From the NCBI GenBank assembly GCA_934777245.1, contig CAKVND010000005.1:1-56575 (forward strand): a DNA stretch of 56,575 bases. The letters run 5' to 3'. Positions 1 to 8,977 of this stretch are shown one piece after another. The DNA is from an uncultured Candidatus Melainabacteria bacterium (lineage in GTDB: Bacteria; Cyanobacteriota; Vampirovibrionia; Gastranaerophilales; Gastranaerophilaceae). Below the pieces are notes generated by a model. That model did no database searches. It saw only the letters and a list, made by a program, of their open reading frames with translations, and was not told the DNA's origin. Position numbers and translations under genes: made by a program. Positions within the stretch are counted from its first letter, which is position 1, and each line of letters starts with the position of its first letter.

Positions 1-166
1 TGATTAAATATACTACGTTAACTTACTATACTAAGTTATATTATAATTCTAGTCTATAAATAATTTATGTCAATCGTCAGAACATGATTAAAATAGTAGA
101 AAACTAAGTCACAGAAATACAATACTTGTTATAAAACAATGTACAAAGAATTAAATTAGCGAATTG

Positions 167-1459
167 TTAATAAAAACGTCCAAAAACTTTATCTACATTC
201 TTTAAATAATCTCTTACGTCAAAACAAGCTTCAATTTCTTCTTTAGAAAGCAATGCAGTAACTTTTTTATCTGCAAACAATGCTTTTTTAAAATCTCCAC
301 CACCGTTTAAAGCGTCAAGTGAATGTTTTTGTACTATTCTGTAAGCTTCTTCTCTTGATAAACCTTTTTCTACAAGCTTTAACAAAACCTTTTGAGAGTA
401 GACAATACCACCATAAAGTTGTGTATTTTTGAGCATGTTATCTTCATGCACAACAAGATTTTCCATTACGCCATTAAAACGATGCAACATAAAATCAACC
501 AAAATCAATGCGTCCGGAAATATTATACGCTCTGCAGAACTATGCGATATATCCCTTTCATGCCAAAGATTAATGTTTTCAAACGCGGCAACCATGTCTG
601 AACGCACAACACGCGCTAATCCGCACAAATTTTCGCACAAAACAGGATTCTTTTTGTGTGGCATAGCCGAAGAACCTTTTTGATTTTTTCCAAAACCTTC
701 CTCTACCTCGCGCACTTCTGTTTTTTGCAAATGACGAATCTCTGTTGCAAACTGTTCAATCAAAGACGCAATTAACGCCAACTCAGAGAAGAATTTTGCA
801 TGCCTATCTCTTGATATGATTTGAGTAGAAATTTTAGCAGGCGCTAAGCCTAATTCTTCACAAGTTAAAGTTTCAATTTCAATCGGCACATTGCTGTAAG
901 TTCCAACCGGGCCTGAAATTTGTCCTACTTCAATTTCATTTAATGCAAAATTAAAACTTTCTTTTGCTCTAGTTAAAGCGTCAAGCCAAGTTAACAATTT
1001 AAAGCCAAAAGTTGTAACTTCTGCATGCACGCCATGTGAACGTCCCATACAGACCGTATTTTTATATTTAAAAGCTGAATTCCTAACCGTTTCAATAATT
1101 TTATCCAATTCTATATTTATAAATTTTGCGCTATCTTTAATTTGCAAAGCGAACGCAGTATCAATAACATCCGAGCTGGTTAAGCCCATGTGGATGTATT
1201 TTGCATTTTCCACTCCGACTGATTCATTTACAGCTGTTAAAAACGCAATCACATCATGGCGTACTTCACGCTCAACTTCATCAATTCTATCTAATGTAAA
1301 AGAAGCTTTCGTTTTAATTTCTTCTAAATTTTTTGCGGGTATTTTTCCTAATTTTGCGTAAGCATCACAAACAGCAAGTTCAACTTTTAAATAGTATTCA
1401 AACTTCGCCTGTAACTCCCAAATACGCTTAATTTCTTCTCGTGAATATCTATCAATCAT
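167..1459 (-). CDS. purB: Adenylosuccinate lyase
   Basis: Cleaves SAICAR and adenylosuccinate, releasing fumarate, in purine synthesis; cytosolic homotetramer. At 430 residues it has the usual length for the short bacterial form. The fumarase/aspartase-superfamily signature SSAMPHKKNP is at residues 263-272, preceded by TSSD (94-97) and the GRSHGVHAE histidine motif (139-147). The ATG sits where transcription should start from a good sigma-70 promoter (TTCACA-17-TATAAT), so the message is probably leaderless; no Shine-Dalgarno sequence is possible. It is divergent from the small HEAT-like gene. No terminator is visible in the 166 bases downstream, which hold nothing recognisable. Identification is secure from the motifs. 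Confidence 0.97.
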   Translation of the reverse strand: MIDRYSREEIKRIWELQAKFEYYLKVELAVCDAYAKLGKIPAKNLEEIKTKASFTLDRIDEVEREVRHDVIAFLTAVNESVGVENAKYIHMGLTSSDVIDTAFALQIKDSAKFINIELDKIIETVRNSAFKYKNTVCMGRSHGVHAEVTTFGFKLLTWLDALTRAKESFNFALNEIEVGQISGPVGTYSNVPIEIETLTCEELGLAPAKISTQIISRDRHAKFFSELALIASLIEQFATEIRHLQKTEVREVEEGFGKNQKGSSAMPHKKNPVLCENLCGLARVVRSDMVAAFENINLWHERDISHSSAERIIFPDALILVDFMLHRFNGVMENLVVHEDNMLKNTQLYGGIVYSQKVLLKLVEKGLSREEAYRIVQKHSLDALNGGGDFKKALFADKKVTALLSKEEIEACFDVRDYLKNVDKVFGRFY

Positions 1460-1465
1460 AAAGCT

Positions 1466-1494
1466 ATTATATATTAAGACTAAGTGATTGTGAA
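1466..1494 (-). promoter_or_regulatory. sigma-70 promoter of purB
   Basis: On the minus strand the -35 TTCACA (1489-1494) and -10 TATAAT (1466-1471) are separated by 17 bp. The expected start point falls on the A of the purB ATG, which predicts a leaderless mRNA. Confidence 0.6.
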
Positions 1495-1531
1495 GCTAAA
1501 AAAGGTTAAAATTAACAATCTTTACATCGAT

Positions 1532-1558
1532 ATTAAGATTATATAAGGAAATCTTAAT
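1532..1558. promoter_or_regulatory. Inverted repeat, possible operator
   Basis: ATTAAGATT and AATCTTAAT form a perfect 9-bp inverted repeat with a 9-base centre in the divergent purB/HEAT-like intergenic region. It lies just upstream of a TATAAT box (about 1576) of the plus-strand gene. This suits a repressor site, but no regulator is identified. Confidence 0.35.
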
Positions 1559-1616
1559 TTCTTGAAAATTTAGTCTATAATAAAATTGCAAAAGAAAAAA
1601 TTAGAAGGAGAAAGAT

Positions 1617-1898
1617 ATGCAATCAGTAGAAGAAATGCTAGGCAAGTTAGAAACAGCAGATAATACAACTAAGAATAAAATTGAAAACATTTTAGTAGAT
1701 AAAGGTACTGCTGTTGTTCCTGAACTTGTTAACCAATTGCAAGTAGTAAGAGGTGTTAAACGTGGCGTTGTTGCTATGACTCTTATTAGAATTGGTGAAG
1801 CTTCTGTTGAATATCTTAGAAAAGCTGCTCACGATAACAAAGATTTTGAATGGGTTGCAAAATACCTTATTTCTGAAATCAAAGGCGTTGCGGCATAA
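1617..1898 (+). CDS. Small HEAT-repeat-like protein
   Basis: A 93-residue helical protein of unknown function. The pattern of paired amphipathic helices (residues 18-37, VDKGTAVVPELVNQL; residues 46-70, RGVVAMTLIRIGEASVEYL) resembles HEAT/PBS-lyase repeats, which serve as protein-binding scaffolds. There is no signal peptide, so it is likely cytosolic. A strong Shine-Dalgarno (AGAAGGAG) fixes the start. It precedes rnhA by 21 bases and is probably co-transcribed with it. The HEAT assignment is by eye and no catalytic motif is present. Confidence 0.8.
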   Translation: MQSVEEMLGKLETADNTTKNKIENILVDKGTAVVPELVNQLQVVRGVKRGVVAMTLIRIGEASVEYLRKAAHDNKDFEWVAKYLISEIKGVAA

Positions 1899-1919
1899 TT
1901 TTTAACCGAGATTTTTGAC

Positions 1920-2399
1920 GTGGGAGAGAGAGTTAAAGTAAACATATACACAGACGGGGCTTGCAGTGGCAATCCCGGTCCGGGTGGTTATGGAGCTGTA
2001 CTTGTTTATGTTGATGCAAATGGCGTAAAGCATGAAAAAGAATTTTCTGCCGGATATAAACACGTTACAAATAATCAAATGGAATTAATGGCTGTAATTG
2101 TTGCAGTTGAAGCATTGAAAAAACCTTGCGAAATCATTTTAACATCTGATAGTAAATATGTTGTTGAAGCATTTGAAAAGAAATGGATTGACGGTTGGAT
2201 AAAACGTGGTTGGAAAACCGCTGATAAAAAACCTGTTAAAAACGTCGAATTATGGCAAAGGCTTCTTACTGCTTTAAAACCTCACAAGATAGATTTTGTA
2301 TGGGTAAAAGGACATGCCGGTCACGCTTATAATGAACGATGCGATGAGCTTGCTGTAACAGCTTATAAACAAAGTAATTTAAAAGAAGAATTAATATAG
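1920..2399 (+). CDS. rnhA: Ribonuclease HI
   Basis: Cleaves the RNA strand of RNA-DNA hybrids (R-loops, primers) in the cytosol. The 159-residue length is normal for type 1 RNase H. The four acidic metal ligands are visible: D12 in [12 protein letters not shown]55 in [10 protein letters not shown]77 in SDSKY and D142; the flexible-loop histidine is H132 in VKGHAGH. The basic protrusion ([16 protein letters not shown], about residues 89-104) is present. The start is GTG directly before [12 protein letters not shown], with only a weak ribosome site, suggesting coupling to the upstream gene. A strong hairpin terminator follows. Confidence 0.96.
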   Translation: MGERVKVNIYTDGACSGNPGPGGYGAVLVYVDANGVKHEKEFSAGYKHVTNNQMELMAVIVAVEALKKPCEIILTSDSKYVVEAFEKKWIDGWIKRGWKTADKKPVKNVELWQRLLTALKPHKIDFVWVKGHAGHAYNERCDELAVTAYKQSNLKEELI

Positions 2400-2452
2400 A
2401 ATCAACCAAATTTCTCAAGCCTGCGTTATAATATTTATAAAGTTTTAAACAT

Positions 2453-2482
2453 AAAAAACTCGTCCAAATGGACGAGTTTTTT
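2453..2482 (+). terminator. Rho-independent terminator after rnhA
   Basis: A perfect 13-bp stem (AAAAAACTCGTCC with GGACGAGTTTTTT) around an AAAT loop, ending in a T run. It isolates rnhA from the small-RNA unit that starts just downstream. Confidence 0.9.
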
Positions 2483-2492
2483 AGTATAATTC

Positions 2493-2519
2493 TAAAGTTT
2501 TAAAAAATTATGACGATAT
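2493..2519 (+). promoter_or_regulatory. sigma-28-type promoter of small RNA
   Basis: TAAAGTTT (2493-2500), an 11-base spacer, then GACGATAT (2512-2519). This differs from the sigma-28 (FliA/SigD family) consensus TAAAGTTT-N11-GCCGATAA at two positions of the -10. It sits ten bases after the rnhA terminator and no protein gene follows on this strand. Confidence 0.7.
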
Positions 2520-2525
2520 CATTAA

Positions 2526-2601
2526 TATGAAAAGCCTTTTGGTTTTTCATACCTCCTCCCCAAGTCTGGTAGCCGTTCTCTTGAAGAAACGGCTTTTTTT
2601 T
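2526..2601 (+). ncRNA. Yfr1-like small RNA candidate
   Basis: A short independent transcript, about 76 nt, predicted from promoter and terminator. Its parts in order are: a 10-bp hairpin (2527-2536 with 2541-2550, loop UUUU); an unpaired C-rich stretch ACCUCCUCCCC (2551-2561) followed by AAGUCUGGU; and a terminator hairpin (AGCCGUU with AACGGCU, 2571-2594) with eight T. An unpaired CCUCCU between two hairpins is complementary to Shine-Dalgarno sequences. It closely resembles cyanobacterial Yfr1, whose unpaired core is ACUCCUCACAC. The T run overlaps the stop codon of the convergent SLT gene. No ORF of useful length is present. Confidence 0.65.
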
Positions 2602-3550
2602 ATGCATAATAACTTTTTAATCGATCTGCTAGTTCTGTTTTTGTAATTTTACCGTCTTTATTTGAATCAAGGCTTTTATTTTGAGAATAATACTTATTTG
2701 GATCATTACCCCTTGTTGCTAAAACTTCTTTTTTTGCAAATTTTGGAAGATAAGTTAAAGCATACAAAGTACCGGCATCGAGATTTGCATCACTTGAAAA
2801 TTTTGCAGCTTTTTTCTGTGCAACTAAATATTTTTCAACATATACAAGCTGTTGCTCTGGAGACATACGTTTCAATGCTCCTACACTTGTTCCTAGAGCT
2901 TCGGCTGTATCCGGCATAAATTGTATCAATCCGGTTGCATTACTGCGAGGATTTACCTTTGTATGATTTAATCCACATTCTGAATACATTAATGCCATTA
3001 AATCATTTGGTGAACATTTTACTTTTTTAGCGATATCAACTACTTTATTATAAAAAGCATCTGATAATCCCTTTTTCTTTTTACTCCAAGTATTTTTAAG
3101 TTCTGTTGCATCATACGAAATTTTCACATCTGTAGATGAAGAGGACGCACTTTGTGAAAAACTATTTCCTTGTCCAAAATTGTCCCAAGAAAAATTAGTA
3201 TTTACAATACCGTTAGTAAACATTTGTGAACTTGGAATTTGAACATTATCCCAAATATGCGAATTATCAAACATTTTTGATATGTCAAAATTAAAATTCA
3301 TACTAGGTGGCGTAGCATCCGGCATAACTTGATAAAAGCTTGATGTAAATGCATTCGGTACCATAAATAACGATGTGTTATCAAAGAAATTGTTGAAACA
3401 ACAGTTGTTAAATCCGCCAAAAACACTCATTCCACCAAACCAACTACCAAAACCAGAAAAATTATTAAAACAGCTAAACATCGGAGTGTTAGCCAACATT
3501 CCGAATGTAAATCCATTTTTAAAACTGTTCCAAAAATTATTTGCGCTCAT
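2600..3550 (-). CDS. SLT-domain transglycosylase with C-terminal EF-hand
   Basis: Probably cuts peptidoglycan glycan strands. The lytic transglycosylase (SLT/GH23) domain spans about residues 160-280, with catalytic E191 in YSECGLN and the ATGLIQFMP motif at 206-213. The last 25 residues hold a perfect EF-hand loop (295-306, D-x-N-x-D-G-x-I-x-x-x-E) that should bind calcium. Residues 1-135 are low-complexity and rich in Asn, Phe, Trp and Gly. There is no Sec signal peptide although the substrate is outside the membrane, so export must use another route or the enzyme acts on lysis. A promoter of the GGCAATTTTT/TATATA class lies upstream. Exact SLT subfamily is unknown. Confidence 0.85.
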   Translation of the reverse strand: MSANNFWNSFKNGFTFGMLANTPMFSCFNNFSGFGSWFGGMSVFGGFNNCCFNNFFDNTSLFMVPNAFTSSFYQVMPDATPPSMNFNFDISKMFDNSHIWDNVQIPSSQMFTNGIVNTNFSWDNFGQGNSFSQSASSSSTDVKISYDATELKNTWSKKKKGLSDAFYNKVVDIAKKVKCSPNDLMALMYSECGLNHTKVNPRSNATGLIQFMPDTAEALGTSVGALKRMSPEQQLVYVEKYLVAQKKAAKFSSDANLDAGTLYALTYLPKFAKKEVLATRGNDPNKYYSQNKSLDSNKDGKITKTELADRLKSYYA

Positions 3551-3567
3551 AAATATCCTAGGTTACT

Positions 3568-3602
3568 ATTTATATAAAGTCGCAAATTCAGAAAAAATTG
3601 AC
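3568..3602 (-). promoter_or_regulatory. GGCAATTTTT-class promoter (copy A)
   Basis: Minus-strand GTCAATTTTT (about 3593-3602) followed after 16 bp by TATATAAA. It lies about 20 bases before the SLT gene and matches five other intergenic copies in this window. Confidence 0.5.
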
Positions 3603-3626
3603 TTTTTATTTTACAAATCTTAATAC

Positions 3627-5234
3627 TTATTTCTTTTTCTTCAAGCAACGTTTAGCGTAATTAATCGCATCAACTTCTTTATAAAAAACATGCTTTTCAC
3701 CGATTTGTGCAACAATTTGATGTTCCGCAAGTTGTTTATAAATTTCTTCCGCGCTCAATACCAACAAGATTTTCACCCCTTGTGCTTTTAATCTTATTAC
3801 TATATCTTCTAATGCAAAAATTGCCGAAATATCTAATTTTGCATCCGAAGAATAATCCAAAATCAAATATTTTGTACCCCAAATGTCTTCAAATTGAGAA
3901 ACCAATTGAGTTGCCGAGCCGAAAAAGAATTGCCCGTCAATATGCACAACTCTGATTTTGTGTTTATAATCTTTATCCAAAACTTTTTCCAACTTTGCAA
4001 TATCTTTATCATAAACAGTTTTATGAACTAATTTTGCGCTATCAGCAGTTCTTTTTGCATAAAGTAGAGCAGCACAAGTTATTCCTGCACCTACAGCTAC
4101 AATTAAGTTGTAGAATACAGTTAATAAAAACACGAGCACTAGTACATACAAATCATCTTTTGGAGCATACTTAAGAACTTTTAAGAGTTTAACATCAATT
4201 ATGTCATATCCAATTTTTATAAGAATTCCTGCCAATACAGCTAATGGTATTTCTGCAACAAAATTTGAGAGATGGAATATTAAAAACAAGAGAATTAATG
4301 GGTTTATAATTGCTGTTAATCTGGTTGTCGAACCAGTATTAATTGCAGCAACAGTTCTCATTGTAGCAGCAGACCCCGGTAAAGAACCGGTTAATGCACA
4401 AACCATATTTCCCAAACCTTGTCCTAAAAGCATATTTTTAGAAGGTGTTTTTGTTTTTACCAAAGAATCTGCAACCAATACAGTTAGTAAACTTTCAGCA
4501 GAAAGCACAATTGCAAGAGTTACAGCATAGTGGAAATAGGTAATAACTTCATGCAAACCTGCTTTTGGCAAAGTTAAAACCGGCATGGATAATGAAATTT
4601 CAGAAATCTTATCAACTTTTAATCCCAATTTTATTGAAATTAATGTACAAATAACTAATGCTATTACTTGAGACGGGATTATTTTATTAAATCGTTTAGG
4701 TACAGCAAAAACAATTGCAAGAGTTAAACCTCCGATTAGAACAGCATCCGGATTTATGTTATGCAAATTCTGGACAAAAGCACCGATACTATTAATCGTA
4801 TTTGACATAACAGGACAACCAATTAGAGGATTGAGCTGCATAATTATAATAATTACCCCGATACCGTTCATAAAACCCGAGATTACAGGATAAGGAACGT
4901 ATTTGACGATAGCCGGAAGCGATGTTATTGCAAGAATTGTTTGCAAAATTCCTGCCATAAATATTACAAGTATAACTAACGAAATGTCAGCATTAAGTGC
5001 GTGCATAATAGACGCGATAACAATAGTTGCAGGGCCTGTAATTCCGGAAAGAAGAGGAATTCTACTTCCTAAAACACCTGCTATTATACATAAAATAATT
5101 GTACCCCATATACCGGCGCTTGCACCAAAACCTGTTGCAACGCCAAAAGCCAATGCTTGAGGCAAAGTTACAATAGCAGAATTCAAACTGCCTAATGTAT
5201 CACCTGCTAATATTTTTAAACGTGTTCTAATCAT
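3627..5234 (-). CDS. SulP-family anion permease with STAS domain
   Basis: Inner-membrane anion transporter of the SulP/SLC26 family (sulfate, bicarbonate or dicarboxylate; the substrate cannot be read from sequence). The N-terminal region has the family start GSLNSAIVTLPQALAFG with many hydrophobic segments to about residue 400. A cytoplasmic STAS domain occupies about residues 420-525 (IRVVHIDGQFFFGSA). At 535 residues it is slightly shorter than many SulP proteins. It is divergent from hom with only 67 bases between. No clear Shine-Dalgarno is seen before the chosen ATG. Confidence 0.9.
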   Translation of the reverse strand: MIRTRLKILAGDTLGSLNSAIVTLPQALAFGVATGFGASAGIWGTIILCIIAGVLGSRIPLLSGITGPATIVIASIMHALNADISLVILVIFMAGILQTILAITSLPAIVKYVPYPVISGFMNGIGVIIIIMQLNPLIGCPVMSNTINSIGAFVQNLHNINPDAVLIGGLTLAIVFAVPKRFNKIIPSQVIALVICTLISIKLGLKVDKISEISLSMPVLTLPKAGLHEVITYFHYAVTLAIVLSAESLLTVLVADSLVKTKTPSKNMLLGQGLGNMVCALTGSLPGSAATMRTVAAINTGSTTRLTAIINPLILLFLIFHLSNFVAEIPLAVLAGILIKIGYDIIDVKLLKVLKYAPKDDLYVLVLVFLLTVFYNLIVAVGAGITCAALLYAKRTADSAKLVHKTVYDKDIAKLEKVLDKDYKHKIRVVHIDGQFFFGSATQLVSQFEDIWGTKYLILDYSSDAKLDISAIFALEDIVIRLKAQGVKILLVLSAEEIYKQLAEHQIVAQIGEKHVFYKEVDAINYAKRCLKKKK

Positions 5235-5301
5235 TTTTCTATATTAACACATATTTCTGTTATAATATACTTTATAGTGTAAAATTACATAGGAGAAACA
5301 A

Positions 5302-6558
5302 ATGAACAAATTAAGAATCGGTATTATTGGTCTAGGAACAGTAGGTTCTGGTGTTTATAAAACATTGCAAGAGATGGACAATATTGAGGTTGTTAAAATT
5401 GCAGTAAAAAACATTAACAAACCTCGCTCTGTAGAAGTTCCTCCAACCATGCTAACTGACAATCCTTATGATGTTGTAAACGATTCTTCTATTGATGTAA
5501 TTGTGGAATTGATTGGCGGTGTAAATCCGGCATGGGATTTTATTTCAACTGCGATTAAAAATGGCAAACACATTGTTACGGCCAATAAAGAACTTCTTGC
5601 TAAAAAAGGCGAAGAATTGTTTAATTTGGCAGAAGAACACAATAGAGTTGTTTTATATGAAGCCGCAATTGCTGGTGGTATTCCAATTATTATGCCGATT
5701 AAAACTATTTTAGCAGGTAATAAAATCAGAAAAATCCACGCAATTTTAAACGGAACGACAAACTATATTTTGACAAAAATGGACACAGATGGCGCATCTT
5801 ATGAAGACGTTCTAAAAGAAGCTCAACAATTGGGTTATGCTGAAACTGACCCAACAGGTGATGTTGAAGGTTTTGATGCTGCTTATAAAATTACAACTCT
5901 TGCAACTATTGCATTCAAAAAGCGCATAAAAATCGAAAATGTATATAGAGAAGGTATTACAAAAGTTCGAAAAGAAGACATGGCAAAAGCGAATGAATTT
6001 GGCTACAAAATCAAACTTATTGCAACAGCTACAATCGACGAAAATGACAATGCAGACGTAAGAGTTCATCCAATGCTTGTTTCAAAAGATTCTATGCTTG
6101 CACATATTGATTATGTAAAAAATGCCATTGCAATTAGTGGTCATCCAATCGGAGATATCGTACTTTCAGGCCCTGGTGCAGGCGAATTTCCAACTGCAAG
6201 TTCTGTAGTTGGTGATATTTTAGCTATCGCAGCTGAATTCGGTAAAACTGATTACATGCTTCCGATGATGAGATGTAATCATCACGAAAAAGCAAATCCT
6301 GTGAAGATTGAAGACACTTTTAACAAATATTATATTTCAATTACTGCGCCAAATGCGATTGGTATAATCGCCAAAATCGGTACTATTTGTGCAAATAAAA
6401 ACATCAGCTTATCAAGCATACTTCAAAAAGGCGTATCAAGCGATAATACTGCTGATATTACTGTTATTACAGAACGCGCACAAGAAAGATTAATTAGAGA
6501 AGTTGTTGCAGAGCTAAGCGATTGTACGGTAAATAGTATTATTAGAGTAGCAGAATAA
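5302..6558 (+). CDS. hom: Homoserine dehydrogenase
   Basis: Reduces aspartate semialdehyde to homoserine, the branch point for threonine and methionine. The Rossmann motif GIIGLGTVGSG begins at residue 7. The catalytic-domain segments TANKELLA, GILNGTTNYI-like (AILNGTTNYILTKM) and GFDAAYK are recognisable. A C-terminal ACT domain (from about residue 345, YYISITAPNAIG) implies allosteric feedback, typically by threonine. The 418-residue monofunctional form without aspartokinase is normal. Shine-Dalgarno TAGGAG lies eight bases before the ATG, and a TATAAT box lies upstream. A strong terminator follows. Confidence 0.95.
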   Translation: MNKLRIGIIGLGTVGSGVYKTLQEMDNIEVVKIAVKNINKPRSVEVPPTMLTDNPYDVVNDSSIDVIVELIGGVNPAWDFISTAIKNGKHIVTANKELLAKKGEELFNLAEEHNRVVLYEAAIAGGIPIIMPIKTILAGNKIRKIHAILNGTTNYILTKMDTDGASYEDVLKEAQQLGYAETDPTGDVEGFDAAYKITTLATIAFKKRIKIENVYREGITKVRKEDMAKANEFGYKIKLIATATIDENDNADVRVHPMLVSKDSMLAHIDYVKNAIAISGHPIGDIVLSGPGAGEFPTASSVVGDILAIAAEFGKTDYMLPMMRCNHHEKANPVKIEDTFNKYYISITAPNAIGIIAKIGTICANKNISLSSILQKGVSSDNTADITVITERAQERLIREVVAELSDCTVNSIIRVAE

Positions 6559-6579
6559 CATAAAACAAAAATAAACTAA

Positions 6580-6628
6580 AAATTAAATGAGACAATTCTT
6601 ATGATAAAAGAATTGTCTCATTTAATTT
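6580..6628 (+). terminator. Terminator hairpin after hom
   Basis: A perfect 21-bp stem (6580-6600 with 6608-6628) around a 7-base loop, rich in T at its 3' end. It separates hom from the sigma-28-type promoter. Confidence 0.85.
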
Positions 6629-6671
6629 TGTTCGAGTTTGTAACGATTTGTAAATTTTTACAATTAAATCC

Positions 6672-6698
6672 TAAAGTTTTCGAAAAAAATGCCGATAT
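6672..6698 (+). promoter_or_regulatory. sigma-28-type promoter
   Basis: TAAAGTTT (6672-6679), an exact 11-base spacer and GCCGATAT (6691-6698): fifteen of sixteen consensus bases of FliA/SigD promoters. The ATG is 44 bases further on with a good Shine-Dalgarno. A TTGTAAC motif begins 34 bases upstream of the -35. Confidence 0.8.
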
Positions 6699-6741
6699 AC
6701 ATAATATCGAGTATAAATAAAAAAACTTTAAGGAGTAAAAA

Positions 6742-8760
6742 ATGAGCGGATTTTCAGGGATTAATACTTTTGGCAATTTGACAAAAGTTAATTACAAAGA
6801 ACTTGTAGAAAAATATGATGCCAACAAGGACGGAGAACTTTCTACCGAAGAATTTAATACTGCGCTAAAAGAAGAAAAATTAGATCAAATTGATATCTCA
6901 TCTATTAACACTAATGGCGATGATAAAATTGACGAAAATGAAATGGCTGTTTACGAACAAAAATATAAGATGCAAACAGCAATTAATAATATGAACAAAG
7001 ATATCACAAAAGATTTTAGCGGAACAAAATCTCAATACATCGCTCAAGTTACTTTAGAATTGACTAACTATATTACTGAATTTGCGGGAAATTACAAAGA
7101 AGATATTTCAGGCATGGCAGAAGCGTTTGAAAAAGCTTTACCTACAAAATATGCTGAAATTAAGAAAAATGTTTTAGCAAATGATCCAAGCACATTTAAA
7201 TCACAAGTTTTAGACGATTTAATTAACGGTCTTAATGGAACAAATGTAGACACTAAAAATACGAATGGAAGCGCTATTTCTGAAACTGCGCAAAAGAAAA
7301 TAGGACAATCATTAGAAACAGAAACAAATAAATATATTAAAGCCAATCCAAAATGCACCCCTGAAGAATTAAAAGCGCACCTTGAAGCCTATATGAATGA
7401 AACAGATGCTGACAAAATGAAAGATGCTGCCAGCGCATTCAATGCTAATTCTTCAACATTTGGAACATACATTGATAGTGATGAACTAACTCAATTAAAA
7501 GAATATGCTAAAGACTTTTTAACAGAAGCCATTAATAAAGGAGTTACCGTAAAATTAGGTAGTAAAAATATCGCAACAACAGCTGCCATAACTTCCGCAT
7601 TAAAAGGATATACCGATGGTAACACACTGATAAATGATATGAAAACTGCGATTGAAAATTTAAGTACTATTTCAAGAAAAGATTCTCTTATTGCCGCTGA
7701 TAAAACAGAGCAAGAAACTGCTGCTCAGAAAAATTTCACATCAATAATGGGTGATTCTTATAAAATCAACGCAAGTTTAATTGATTATTCTGAAATTGAT
7801 GGTTATGTTGAAAACAAAGAACAAAAAACTAAAGGTAAACATTCACAAGCTTATTTAAAAGACAAACTTATAGAACGTAACGAAGCTACATTCACTAATC
7901 TGAAAAAGCAATTTAAAGAGCAAATCACTAAAATGCTTCAAGAAAAAGGAGTAAGCTTTGATAAAATAGAAACAATCTTTGAAAACGTATTTAATACAAC
8001 AAAAACAGAAGTTTGTGATGCAAGCATTGACACAAGAAACAAAACCGCATTTAGAAGTGGATATGCTAAGTTCAACACAAAAGACTTAGTTGATAAATTT
8101 ATCAATACATTCAATACAAATATAACAAAAGCCATTGACGATATGAATGCATCAGACAAAGATCTTGACACAATTGATTTAGACTTTACTCAAGCCGGAA
8201 AAGACGAAAATGGCGAGATTATTAAAGATGAAGCTACCGGTAAAGACGTGAGCCAATTGTATGCAGAAGGTAGTACAATTACAACAACAAAACGCGGTGC
8301 AGATTACTATATGACACTTGCTGATCAGATGATTGAAAGAATGAAATCTCAAATGCTTACAAAAGCAAAAGCTATGTGTACAGCAAACGGAGTTGAATTT
8401 GATGAATCCGCTTTCACTAAAATATTTAATAACGCAAAAGCTACTGCTAAAAATGCCGGTGTAAGTGGTAAAGACTACAAAAGTAAAACAGGATTGTCTA
8501 CAATAGGCGCGACATATGGCGCTGGAGCTACCGGAATAAGCACTGCAATGCTTGCCGGTGGTATCATTTCAGGTCCTATTGGTTGGGCAGCACTCGGAGT
8601 TTCTGCTGTTGGTACAACATTAGCTTCTATTTTCGGAAGCGGACACCACTCAAGCAGTTCACTAAATGCTCGAACTCTTCTTGACACATTTGCCGAACAA
8701 TTTAAAACAAATTACTCTAACTGGGTCGAAGAAGAAGCAAAAAAAGCTAAAACTAAATAA
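6742..8760 (+). CDS. 672-aa EF-hand protein with C-terminal glycine-rich hydrophobic segment
   Basis: Family not recognised. Two EF-hand loops lie near the N terminus (D26-E37, YDANKDGELSTEE; and N56-E67, INTNGDDKIDENE), suggesting calcium binding. The middle 500 residues are charged and helical. About residues 580-630 are glycine/alanine-rich and hydrophobic (AMLAGGIISGPIGWAAL), like a membrane-inserting hairpin or glycine zipper. There is no Sec signal peptide. Shine-Dalgarno TAAGGAG precedes the ATG. The sigma-28-type promoter suggests expression with a flagellar-type or late regulon, which would fit export by a flagellar-like apparatus; that is inference only. Confidence 0.85.
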   Translation: MSGFSGINTFGNLTKVNYKELVEKYDANKDGELSTEEFNTALKEEKLDQIDISSINTNGDDKIDENEMAVYEQKYKMQTAINNMNKDITKDFSGTKSQYIAQVTLELTNYITEFAGNYKEDISGMAEAFEKALPTKYAEIKKNVLANDPSTFKSQVLDDLINGLNGTNVDTKNTNGSAISETAQKKIGQSLETETNKYIKANPKCTPEELKAHLEAYMNETDADKMKDAASAFNANSSTFGTYIDSDELTQLKEYAKDFLTEAINKGVTVKLGSKNIATTAAITSALKGYTDGNTLINDMKTAIENLSTISRKDSLIAADKTEQETAAQKNFTSIMGDSYKINASLIDYSEIDGYVENKEQKTKGKHSQAYLKDKLIERNEATFTNLKKQFKEQITKMLQEKGVSFDKIETIFENVFNTTKTEVCDASIDTRNKTAFRSGYAKFNTKDLVDKFINTFNTNITKAIDDMNASDKDLDTIDLDFTQAGKDENGEIIKDEATGKDVSQLYAEGSTITTTKRGADYYMTLADQMIERMKSQMLTKAKAMCTANGVEFDESAFTKIFNNAKATAKNAGVSGKDYKSKTGLSTIGATYGAGATGISTAMLAGGIISGPIGWAALGVSAVGTTLASIFGSGHHSSSSLNARTLLDTFAEQFKTNYSNWVEEEAKKAKTK

Positions 8761-8784
8761 TATTCAAAAGGTGCAAATATTTCT

Positions 8785-8823
8785 AATAACAGCGCAATCT
8801 TCACGGGAGATTGCGCTGTTATT
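8785..8823 (+). terminator. Strong hairpin after the 672-aa gene
   Basis: A 16-bp perfect stem (AATAACAGCGCAATCT with its complement) around TCACGGG. No T run follows, so it may protect the 3' end or be a processed end rather than a classic terminator. Confidence 0.6.
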
Positions 8824-8926
8824 AATAAAACAAAAGACAATAACTTGGCCTCAAACGTTTTCCAACTAGCTGTCATTAAAATTGTTAGATTTTTGTGGCA
8901 AAATACCCCATACTGTATTTAGTGTA

Positions 8927-8955
8927 TTGTATCAAATTTAAAGATACTTTATAAT
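8927..8955 (+). promoter_or_regulatory. sigma-70 promoter
   Basis: TTGTAT (8927-8932), 17-bp spacer, TATAAT (8950-8955), followed by Shine-Dalgarno AGGAGAG and the ATG of the 82-aa gene. Confidence 0.7.
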
Positions 8956-8977
8956 AATAGAAAATAGGAGAGAAAAT

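Noticed and set aside
1507..1533. Fourth sigma-28 promoter (TAAAATTA-N11-ATCGATAT)
   Set aside because: Too many mismatches in both boxes; spacing alone is not convincing.
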